From Allomyces macrogynus ATCC 38327 (Eukaryota > Blastocladiomycota > Blastocladiomycetes > Blastocladiales > Blastocladiaceae), in assembly GCA_000151295.1 (NCBI GenBank), contig GG745332.1:1310297-1374296 (forward strand): DNA of 64,000 bases. Reading direction: 5' to 3'. The translations under genes and the position numbers were made by a program. The notes under the pieces are model-generated. The model was not told the origin of the DNA, did no database searches, and saw only the letters and a list, made by a program, of their open reading frames with translations. Positions 34,850-44,900 of the stretch are shown in pieces; the stretch's first letter is position 1, and each line of letters opens with the position of its first letter.

Positions 34850-35976
34850 TTACGCCGACGCTGTCGGCGCAGGCTCGGTCACCGCCGTCTCTGCGGGACT
34901 CGCAGCCTCGACGACCTTGTCGTCCTTCTCGACGGCCTCGACGACGGCACCCCACTCGAGGACCTTGCGCACGCCCGGGCGGCCAAGTAGCGACCCCGTC
35001 AGCTTATCCTTGACCGCGACTTCACGCACAAGCGCGTGCGCGTAGAGCGACCCGCCCTCAAGCCGCGGGTTCTCGGCATCTACACCAACGCCAAACGTGC
35101 GATCGGTATCCGCAAACTCGCGCGGGTTGAATTCGACCGCTGCGCCGTAATCCGGGTGGTCGGTCACACCAAACTCGGCAATATGGTGCAGACGAAGCGT
35201 GAGCGCTGGGCCACCAGCAGCGGCCGCAGACCCGCCGCCGTGCGCGAGCAATTCGTTCATGATGACCGACCCGTCGATGCCGGTACTCGCCGAGAGGACC
35301 GAGCTCGCGGGGGTCGGCGTCGCCGACTCGCCCGAGGACCCTTGCCGGAACATGGCTTCAAGCTTGGCGTCGATATTGGCCGGGGTCACAAACTGCTCCG
35401 ACGCGTGCCAGAGCGAGAGCAAGTGCCAGAGCCGCGGGTTCGCATCCGACAAGTCGCGCAAGAACTGCGCCTTGATCAGTCGCTCGGCCGTGGGCTTCTC
35501 GCGCTGCGTGTTCCGCACGCTCTTCCCCCCACCACCGTAGAACTTGCGCTTGCCGTTGGCCGCGCGCTTATCGGCCTCGGTGACGGGGATCGGATCAAAC
35601 ACGCCATGGTTGCGCACGCGCTGCCGCTTCAAGTCGCGGCGCGACGCGTAGGTGCCGACAATCAACGGGTCGGCCATTTCGTCATGCTCGCGCGCCTGCG
35701 CTCGGCCTTGTGGTGTTCGGCACTGCGGGCTGCGCGACGCTGCGCGGCCATGGTCGAACCGAGGTATTGCGACCGCTGGTGTTTGACTTGGCGCCGGTAC
35801 TTGTGCAGAGCCGCGATCACGTGCGGCGCGGTCACCTTGTTCCCGGCAAGGTCGAGCGAGGCCGCGGGGTGCGCGGGCTTGCCGCTGGAGGTCGTGGCGG
35901 CAGTCGCGAGCGCGCGCGCGGTCTGGACGCGGGTCGCGGCCGAAATGGCGGCCGCGAGGGGCGACGTGCGGAGCAT
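34850..35976 (-). pseudogene. Mitochondrial small-subunit ribosomal protein mS26/Pet123-like, with an apparent frameshift
   Basis: Two overlapping frames make one protein. The first (35976 to ~35695) begins MLRTSPLAAAISAATR, a mitochondrial presequence rich in Ala, Arg and Ser, and continues with KVTAPHVIAALHKYRRQVKH and a basic helix ending KAERRR. The second (through ~35690 to 34850) continues REHDEMADPLIVGTYASRRD, then AERLIKAQFLRDL and LLSLWHASEQFVTPANIDAKLEAMF. The last block is like yeast Pet123 (a helical LLNLYHVANEFIVT-type segment). The frames meet in a short CG-dinucleotide run at ~35,688-35,695; two extra bases there would account for the shift, and no intron fits. It could be a sequencing error, a variant, or true inactivation. 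mS26 sits on the mitoribosomal small subunit near the mRNA exit. Divergent from the ATP synthase g gene. Confidence 0.6.
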
Positions 35977-36260
35977 GGCGGCGGGGAAGAAACGCGGTGC
36001 GAGTCGAGTGCGGCGACTACGGCCCTGATCGTGCAGCGTCGAGCAGCGTCGCGGTCGTCAGCAGCAGCACGGTGGCCCGAAAGGTGGAGGAGCACGAAGA
36101 CTGGCGACAGGATTGCTCCGGTCTGATCGGGTCAGGTGGGCCCACATGCACCTCTGCCAAACGAAAATGAACCGGTGAGCACAGCGGCAGCAACCAGCAA
36201 GCACCACGACCAGCACCACTTCGTTTCCCGGCTCGCCTGCTTGCTGCACTGTTGTCCACC
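35977..36260. promoter_or_regulatory. Short bidirectional promoter region between two mitochondrial-protein genes
   Basis: Only 284 bp separate the ATG of the mS26-like gene and the ATG of ATP synthase subunit g. Both promoters and 5' leaders must fit here. No specific factor site was recognised. Confidence 0.55.
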
Positions 36261-36961
36261 ATGTCGTTCACGCTCGCCACTGCCCGCAAGGTTGCCCAGA
36301 TCGGCCTCCGCCGCGCCTCGACCGCCGCGTCGCCCGCCAACGTGCAGGCCGTTGCAAACAACTTTGCCGCCAAGCTCGGTATGGATCACGCATGCAAGAA
36401 TCGACCGCGTGCATGGGAATACCTGATCGCTCTGCAATCGTGCACGCTCGCACACGCTCGCTGGCCTGGTTCTGCTCGACCGTGCCGTGCTCGTTGTGGA
36501 TGATCCAAAACACCAGCGGCCTCGAGTCGCGCTGTGTGATCATGGTCTTCAGCCGGCCAACGGCTGCGAGCAAGGCGGCGCAGTTGCAGCAGCAGCAGCG
36601 ACACAATGCATCTCCTCATCGTGCCGTCCCAGAGCCGGCGACGATGACCCCGCGCGCTAACCCGCGACCGCCGTCCCCCATCGCTCCACCGCCAGACCCG
36701 ATCGTCTACTACTCGAAGGTGGTCGCCGAGGTGGCCAAGCAGGTCTACACCAAGAACAACCTGCAGCCGCCGGCCATGGCGACGCTGCAGGAGGCGCAGA
36801 ACATTGCCTCGTCGCTGGCTAAGTCGGTCATGCAAGGCGCGCACAAGACGTGGACCAAGACCGACGTGCAGAAGGGCGCCGTGCTGGCTGGTGAGGCCAT
36901 CACGTTCTTCCTGATTGGGGAGGTGGTGGGCCGCCGCAGCCTGATCGGCTACAGTGCCTAA
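36261..36961 (+). CDS. ATP20: Mitochondrial F1Fo-ATP synthase subunit g
   Basis: Two exons: 36261-36378 and 36696-36961; 127 residues. The N-terminus (MSFTLATARKVAQIGLRRAS) is basic and amphipathic, as expected for mitochondrial import. After the splice the conserved core reads DPIVYYSKVVAEVAKQVYTKNNLQPP (from ~41). The C-terminus GEAITFFLIGEVVGRRSLIGY holds the single membrane helix with the GxxxG-type region used for ATP synthase dimerisation. The intron is long for this locus (317 nt, containing CAG repeats), so an extra small exon cannot be excluded. Subunit g works with subunit e in cristae-shaping dimers. Confidence 0.88.
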
Positions 36962-37662
36962 GTAGCGAAGGTGGGGCTCGGTGGCGGTGTGGTACGTGTT
37001 CCTGCTGGCCGAGGGATGAGGTTGAGGTCGGAAACTGATTGCGATCTTGCCATTCGGCAGCCAGACCTAGGTATAGTACTCGTGCACACGCCGCTGCCTG
37101 GTCGCCGTGGGCCGTCGTCGTCGTATGCATCGGTGAGCCGGTGCCGCGCGCGGTGGTCTCGCAATAATGTTCAATCTTCGATTCCCCCACGTTACTTGTG
37201 TATCCTCGCCGTTGCCGGCCCTGTGGAGAGGGATCCACGGCGCGCTGGCCGAGCTGCTCACGGCCGCTCGTGGCCTGCGGCGCTGCTCGCCCGCTGCGAA
37301 ATCAGTCAAATCAAATGAGAATGCCCGGTGTGAAATTCACGTGCGTGGTGCGTGCGGTGCGTGCAGGCCTGTTTCAGGGCAATAGCTGTCAAACTGCCAA
37401 GCAGCAACGGGCCAACGCTCCCCGGCAACGGCCAAATCTGGCCGCGGTTCAGGCCACCGACCGCAGCGACGGCAGGTTGCCCACGTTCGCGTTGCTCGCA
37501 TCAAGCGGCCCGCACGCCGTGACTTCCTTCCTGCTGCGCGGCCTCGGTCTGATCCGCTTCCGTCCGAGCATCGGCCCCACCGTGGCAGGACCCACCACCA
37601 CCAGCAACTGCACGCCGCCGTGCCGCGCCCGCCAACGCTCCCCCGCCTGCTCCACCGCCGCC
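36962..37662. other. Intergenic spacer, 701 bp
   Basis: 3' flank of ATP20 and 5' flank of folliculin. No gene or structured repeat recognised. Confidence 0.4.
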
Positions 37663-40600
37663 ATGTCGAGCCATGTAAGCGAGAGCGCGAGCGCGCCCGT
37701 CGTGCTGGCCGCGCTCGCCCACTTTTGCGAGCAGACCGGCCCGTCCATCGTCTTTGTCTCGCAAGCCGTCGCTGCCGCTGACCTGGCCGCGCTCGACGAC
37801 GACGACGCCGCGCTCACTTCGCGCCCCGGCACGCTCTCGGCGCAACCGACAAGCACGACGCTCCCCGCGTCGACCAAGCCCAGCCCCACCAGCGCCGCGG
37901 CCCCATGCGTCGCCTGCCACCCGTCCCTGCCGACGTCCCCCGCAGCGCTCGCAGCGACCCTGACGCCGTGCCTCGCTGCCTACCCATCGCTCGTCCCGGC
38001 ACCCGGATCGCTGCCCGCCGACCTGTCCTGTGCACCAAGCACCGCGCGCCCGGCCCTCGTCTCGGCCCTGGGCACCGAGGGCCCTTGGATCGCGACGGCG
38101 CGGCACCCGCTGCGGCACGACCTCTACCCGGCCGTCAAGTCGGCGTGCGTGCGTGCGCTGTCGTGCGAGGTCACGTCGAACCGCGCCGGACCGATGCTCT
38201 TCACGCTCGATGGCCCGAACGGCAACCCGCTGTACACAATTGCGCATTTCTTCCAGCTCGCCGACCGCGAGTCGCGCGGGAACACGCGCGCGTTTGCACT
38301 GCTCTTCATGTCGGACCAAGGCGACCACATCGTGCAGGCGTGGGACCCGACTGTGCGGTGCGTTCTTTCAGCTTCTTGTCGGCCACAGTGGCAGGCAACA
38401 GCAGCAGCTGGCGTGGACGTGGTGGTGGTCGTGGACAATTGTTGTCGGCCTTCTGTTTTTCTGCGGTCAGATGCCGCTGCGCGGCACATGGACCCGCATG
38501 GTGGCCGCATGCACGCCGCGTGCTTGCTGCTGCCGCGGGCACGCTCACGCGACTTGATGTGGGGGCAGCGTCCTTATCGACTGACGACGGTGATACTTGC
38601 GCTATAATCGTAGCCAATTTGCGGATATCGTCGGCCAGCTCACGCGGCTCGCCGACCAGGTCTCAACGTTTGGCCTGCTAAAGGAAACGGCACCCAGCGA
38701 ACTCTCTCCTGGTCCGTCTTCTTGCGCTCTTTCACGGGATGGTGCTGGATGCCGGTAACCGCCGGCATTCGATGACTTGGGGTCATGGTTGACGCGATGG
38801 TCAGAAGCAAACTGACTCTGTCCGCTCTTCCTTGCCCTCGTGCCGCGCTGCGCTGCGTGTCGTGTCCGCAACCCGTACCACTCGGCGGATCCGCCCGGTT
38901 CGGCACTCTCCCTTCAATTCCTGAACCTCGGCAGAACGCTTTCTCAAGCGGCACGGAAATGCCATGCCTGTCATCAAGTCGCTCGTCGACATGGTCGGCG
39001 TGAAATCGGTCTTTGTCTCGCTGCACTTGCACTTTGCCGCGCTGATCCGCCGGTCCGGGATTGCCGCGTTCCCTGAATCTGTCTCGGACGCAGTCAACGG
39101 CACAACGACGAATGCCACGAACGGATCGGTCTCGAGCAATTCGGGCGCGCCGCAGCAGTCGCTGTCAAGGTCCACCTCGAGGCGCCTCTCGCGCCCCGCA
39201 TCGATTGCCACCGTGATCGCGCCCACAGCGACACGGAGCACGCCCAAATCGAGCCCACCGCTCCCGCCGACCCCGTCGTCACCCGGTCACCTGCAGACTG
39301 GGTTCACGGCCACGACCAGCGACCACGTGCACGCGCCCGGTATGACTGCTACCACCGACTCGTTACCCCTCGACCATGCCGACACCAACGGCACCAGCAC
39401 GTCGCGACTGACGGCCGACCCGATCGCCGTCGAGGACCACGACCACCACGTCCCCTCAGCGCCACCGAGCCCACCACCGCGCCCGCCGCCACTCGACCCG
39501 GACCTGGTCACCGACACTCTGCACTTACTCGATCTCTTTCAGCGTCTTCCGCGGGCCGACTTCTGCGCCATCGTGACGCACGCCGTCTGCGGGAACCAAG
39601 TGATCATTCGCGGTGCCCCCTCCGCAGGCGCACCGCTCGTCCACGCCGTCGCGCGACAAGTCCTTCCGCGTGGATGCGCGCAGCCGATCGCACAGGCCGA
39701 CACGTACCGCGACTCGTGGGAATGTAATTTGCTCGGTGTCGATTCCTACATTGCGATCCCGACTCGGCAATTGCGCGAATCCATGGCCGGGTTCTGTGTT
39801 GTGGATGTCGATCCGAGGGGGGCCGCATGTCTTGCGTACCAGTACTTTGGCGGCGCGGCAGCCGCCGAGTCGGTCACGGGAGGGAACGCGAATGACGGGA
39901 TCGCCCCGGCGACGGCCGCGTCGTCGGCGCCAGGCACGGTCGCACGAATTGCGGTTGAAATGGCGCGCGTGTTTGCGGCCGCGCTGGACGCGGTCGGCGG
40001 GACTGTGCCCGTCCGGTCCGGTGCAGACTCGGCCGCGGCCGCAGGAAAGTCCGCCGCTCGCCCCGATCCACCACGACTCCAACGCGCGCCCTTCAGCACT
40101 AACTCCATCCGTGCAAGCGCGCAATTCGGGCGACGCCGCGGCCGACCGCGCCGCGCGACTCGTCGCTGCCGGGCTCGCGCGGACACGCGCCAAGTGGCTG
40201 CACTTGGCCGCGCAGTACCACCAGGTCGCGCAACTCGCGGCGGCTGCGACTCCGCCCGCGGCTCTGCCCGCGCACCCGGCCGCGCTGAAACAGTTTTTCG
40301 ACCAGCAGTCGCTCGCGGTCGCGAGTATGGTCCTGCACCCGGTGTCGTCGGCGGCGGCCGCTGCGAGAGGGGTGGAGGTAGACGGTGGAAGTGAGACGGT
40401 AGTTGCGGTCGCGGCGACGGCACCGGTCCCGGCACCGCGTGCGCCAAGGCGCGCACCGAGTCTTTTGTCGCTGTCGTCGTTGCTCGGGTCGAGTTGGCGC
40501 GCGAGTACGAAGCCGGCGGTCGCGCCCACGGCGGCGGCAGGAGGAGTGGGGGTGCGCACGTCGATGATTGGTGTGGCGGGCCCCGTTGCGGCGACGATGG

Positions 40601-40779
40601 CGATGCCGCAGCAAGCTGCTGGAGAAGCGGCGTGGGTGGCGGATCGGCGCACGGTGGCGGTGCCCGCGTGGGCCGCGGAGATGCGGTGCCGCGACGACGT
40701 GGATGAGATGGTGTTGCGGTTCTTTGCGCGTGTTGTGAAGCGGCGGCAGTATTTGGGGGATCTGCGGATGCGCGCGTAG
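37663..40779 (+). CDS. Folliculin/Lst7 homologue, Rag-GTPase GAP component
   Basis: Four exons: 37663-38357, 38614-38711, 38935-40020, 40097-40779; 853 residues. The N-terminus matches folliculin: VVLAALAHFCEQTGPSIVF (~12-30), paired Cys in CVACHP, HPLRHDLYPAVKSACVRALSCEV, then the longin region IAHFFQLADRESRGNTRAFALLFM. The Arg in SRG lies where human folliculin has its GAP arginine finger. The exon 2-3 join gives FLKRHGNAMPVIKSLVDMVG, closely like human HQRNGNAARSL. The C-terminal DENN part has VCGNQVIIRGAP, VLPRGCAQPI and ECNLLGVDSYIAIP. A Ser/Thr/Pro-rich linker of ~150 residues separates the halves. Introns 1 and 2 are long (256, 223 nt) and may hide small exons. Known role: with FNIP/Lst4 it acts on RagC/D (Gtr2) at the lysosome or vacuole. 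No FNIP gene is in the window. Confidence 0.85.
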
Positions 40780-41992
40780 GAAGAGGGGGGGGGGAGCGGG
40801 TGGAGTGACGACGGATGTGGGAAGGGGAGGGGAGGGGCGCGGGATATTGACATGCTTATAGAGTCTGCGCGTATCAACATCGTTTTTGGCAAGGGACTAC
40901 GTAGGACTGGGGGGGGGGTCGTTTGAGGCAAGGGAGTCGGAACTGGACATGGGCAGCTGTTAAGACCGCAAAGCCGCGACAAGGACGGCAAAACGGACGT
41001 GAAAGACGCGAGAAACACGCCGTTGATGACTAATTGGTCGCGTGTGGAGAACTGGGTTAGGTTACCGCCAGGTTAGGGTACACCAGCCCCGCCGCGTGCC
41101 TAGGTTTGGCGCCCTGTCCATCCCTTGCAGCCTCCATCCATCCACCTTGTTGAGCCGGTTCAGCCAAGTCGACCGACAACGTCGCTTGCTCTCCCGCGTT
41201 TCCAACAACACCAGCGACTCTTGCTTGCCTGCCTGCCCGTGCAGGCCTGGAACAACTGAACCAGTACCGGCAGCGTGCGCCGTGCACCTCGACCAGCAGC
41301 GCACCCGACGTGCCGTGACCTAACTGCCAGCTGCAAGTCCACTGCTTGCCGCCATCAGCCCGTTCTGGTTCCTCGCTCGCGTCGGGACCTTTTTGCTTAC
41401 TTGCACGCCATGGGTGCGCATCCGCCCGTTCACGACGAGCAACCGCGCACGATTCCTACCGACGACGACGACCAGGCCCAGCTGCGGTCGGCTGTGTGCG
41501 GGGATGCGGTGCCTGTGCCACCTTTGCGCGCATCCAAACTGACCCAAGCTGCACCGCGTTGCGGTCCCTTGGACTTGAACCACAGCGACCACTGCTCACG
41601 ACGACGCGGTCCACGACGGCGGCCCCGTGGTCGAAACCATCGACGCAGTCAAGTCGAGTGCGCACGACGCGCTCGTCGACCATGACCTAGCAGGTGCTTA
41701 CCGACCGCAGAGATCATTGTGATCATGTTGAAGTGTCGACGTGTCAGGGCGCCACGAGTACTGACCAGGCACTGGCCGTGTAGACGATACTGCACTGGCC
41801 GCTGAGCTTGCTGCCGCTCCTGCCGATGCCGACGAGCCCGCGTCCGACAACGAGACCGTGGTCCGTATTTCCCTGCATCGTATTTTCTGCGCTTTGGGCC
41901 CTGGCACCTGCCCAACGCGTGCGTGCGCGCGCGCCATCCAATACCTACATGTCCTCATGCGCCGCCTTCTCTTCCTTTCTCTAACCCGATAG
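40780..41992 (+). other. Upstream region of the exon-array gene; 5' exon(s) probably included but unresolved
   Basis: An ATG at 41410 opens a frame starting MGAHPPVHDEQPRTIPTDDDD, and another frame at ~41,600-41,697 reads HDDAVHDGGPVVETIDAVKS. Both have the acidic, Val/Asp-rich style of the next gene and may be its first exons, but I could not join them to the exon beginning at 41993 in phase. The stretch also has G-runs at ~40,785 and ~40,911. Confidence 0.35.
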
Positions 41993-44900
41993 CATGCGTC
42001 GCACGCGGCGCCCGTCGCCATCCAAATCGTGCCGGCGACGCCCATGGTCGAGCTCGATGCCATGGAGGGCGGTCTCGATCTCGATCGCGACGAAGATACC
42101 GTTTCCGTGACCACCACGACCATGACCGAGGACCCTGCCGAGGAAATCACGGAAACGCGCACGGTCCAGCACGTTCTGCCTGATGGGACCGTCGAGGAAC
42201 GTATGGCGACGGTTAAGACGCGCCGGCACAAGACGACGACGATCACAAAAACATCGCGGCCTGTCACGCCCACGACGTCGACGCCCGGATCGCCGATCCT
42301 GCGGCCGATGACGATTGACGAGGAGGAGTTTGAGGAGATTGTAGAAGAGGTCGAGGTCGTGGAGGAGGTCGAGGAAGTGGAGGAGATTGAGGAGGAAGTC
42401 GTCGAGGAGGTTATCGAGGAGGACGAGTACGGCGTGGACGCAGTCGTGGACCGGGAGATCGTCGATGACGCTGCCGCCGAACTCGAAACCGATGCCGATG
42501 CCGATGCCGATGCTGCCGAGCCTGAAATCGATGCTGCCGAACTCGCCACGGCCGACGCGCACCACGACGCGCGGTTCATCGAGTCGTTCTCGGCGCACAT
42601 GGTCGTGAACGCGCACGAGGTCGACGAGTGGATTCCCGTACGTGTTTTCCCGGTGGTGTTCTTGGATCCCGTCTTGATGCTAACCCCATGCATCGTGTAG
42701 GAACCGGAACCGGCAGCAGAACATGTGCTTGCCACCAAGGCTGAGCAGGCCACCGACGCTGCCGCCGAGACCGCAGACGACACGCAGGTTGACTTGACCA
42801 TCATCGAGCGCCAACTCGACGAGACGACCGACGAGGTCGAGGAAATTGTCGAGGAGACGACGACGATCGAGGAAATCGTCGAGGAAGTCGTCGAAGAGGA
42901 GGAGATCGAGGAGGAGGGCCAAGAGACCGAACCGATCTCAAGGGATCTCGACGCCCTCGATGCGGGCGAGGCCGATGGCGCTACTTCGGTCGATCTTGCT
43001 GGTGAGATGGAGGCCGGCCAGGAAGTGCGATTCCTGTCGTCGTTTGCGGCGCACCTGATTCTGAACGCGCTCGCGGCCGACGAGTGGATTGCCGAGCTGC
43101 CCGAGCTGACACTGTCGTCGCCATCTTTTGTACGCATTTTGCGGTTTCGCTGTTACTTGCCTTGCTTGTCCACCCATCACTGACCCGAATCTACGCTCAT
43201 CAGATCCGCGACGGCGACGTGTCGACGCGTGCCGGCGAAATGGCGTGCGGTCAAGACGTCTCCGTGCTCTCGTCGTTTGCCTCGCACTTTGTCGCCCACG
43301 CTCCCGCAGTCGAGGATTGGATTGAGGAGCTGCCCGAATCGGCGCTCACGTCCGTCAAGTTCGAGATTCCGGTTTGCTTCCTGCTTCCGCTCCGTAATTT
43401 GCTGCTCACTTTGGACTGATGGCTCATCTCAATGCCATAGATTGCCGATGGCGACGTGACCACTCGCGCAGGCGAGATGGCGGCCGGGCAAGACGTGACC
43501 ACGCTCTCGTCGTTTGCGTCGCACCTCGTCCTGAATGCTGTGACTGTCGAGGAGTGGATCGACGAGTTGCCCGAGCACACGCTCCGGTCGATCGTTTACG
43601 CTGTTCCGGTTCGTCCATTTTCGGTCAATGTGCTCGCGTTTCTTGCCACCATTTTCTCACCATTCTTCCCCATTGCTATTGTAGATTAACGACGGCGATG
43701 TGACCACCCGCGCCGGCGAAATGGACGCTGGCCAAAACATCTCCACCCTCTCCTCGTTCGCGTCGCATCTTGTCCTTGGCGCAACAGAGATCGAGAGCTG
43801 GATCGACGAGCTGCCGGACCAGTCGCTCACCTCGGTCATCTACGCCGTTCCGGTTCGTCATTTTTTTTCTTGTCAAATTGTGAAACTTGCGTCGTTGCTC
43901 CATGGTTCTCACCACGCCGCGTCTCTCTCCCTAATTTATTGCGTTGTAGATTGCTGACGGCGACGTGACGACTCGGGCTGGCGAGATGGAGGTTGGTCAA
44001 GACGTGACCACTCTCTCGTCGTTTGCATCTCATTTCGTTCTTGGCGCGACCGAGCCGGCAAGCTGGATCGGTGAGCTGCCCGAACAGTCGCTCACATCGG
44101 TCGTTTACGCCGTCCCGGTTTGTATTTCCTATTTTAGAGCGCATTCTTTCGCCGACACCAGTATCTTACTTCCCTGCTGAACTCTTTTGCAGATCCGCGA
44201 CGGCGACGTGACGACGCGGGCCGGCGAGATGGAAGCCGGGCAAGACGTGACCACACTCTCGTCGTTTGCTTCGCATTTTGTTCTTGGCGCCACGGAGCCG
44301 GCAAGTTGGATCGGCGAGCTACCAGAGGAGGCGCTCACGTCGATCGTGTACGCCGTTCCGGTTCGTAGTTCCTCTTTCCACGCTCCTTCATTCCCTCCGC
44401 GCCGCTTCTCACTTCTCTGCGGTAACATCAGATCCACGACGGCGATGTGACTACACGCGCGGGCGAAATGGCAGCCGGGCAAGACGTGACCACGCTGTCG
44501 TCGTTTGTGTCGCACCTTGTCCTGAATGCACCGACCGTCGAGGAATGGATTGACGAGTTGCCTGAGCAGACGCTGCGGTCGGTCGTTTACTTTGTTCCGG
44601 TCCGTTCCTTTTCACGTCTTGCCGCACAAGGTCCACGGCCACTTACCACCGCTTTGCCTTTAGATTGAAGACGGCGACGTGACGACCCGTGCTGGTGAGA
44701 TGGAGGCAGGTCAGGACGTAACTACGCTCTCGTCGTTTGCGTCTCATTTGGTCCTGAACGCGGCGACCGTCGAGGAATGGATCGACGAGCTTACCGAGCA
44801 CACGCTCCGATCGATCGTTTACGCTGTTCCGGTTCGTCATTTTGTTCTGCTCTCGCGACATTTCCGCGCCACGTTCCTAACCACGAGCCGCTGCTCCGTT

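Noticed and set aside
41050..41080. Telomere-like GGTTAGG motifs
   Set aside because: Only two imperfect copies separated by unrelated bases; not a telomeric array.
41698..43137. A 479-codon minus-strand frame rich in Ser and Thr
   Set aside because: It is the reverse of the acidic GAG/GAC-rich exons of the repeat gene; the low-complexity Ser runs are a mirror of Glu/Asp codons.
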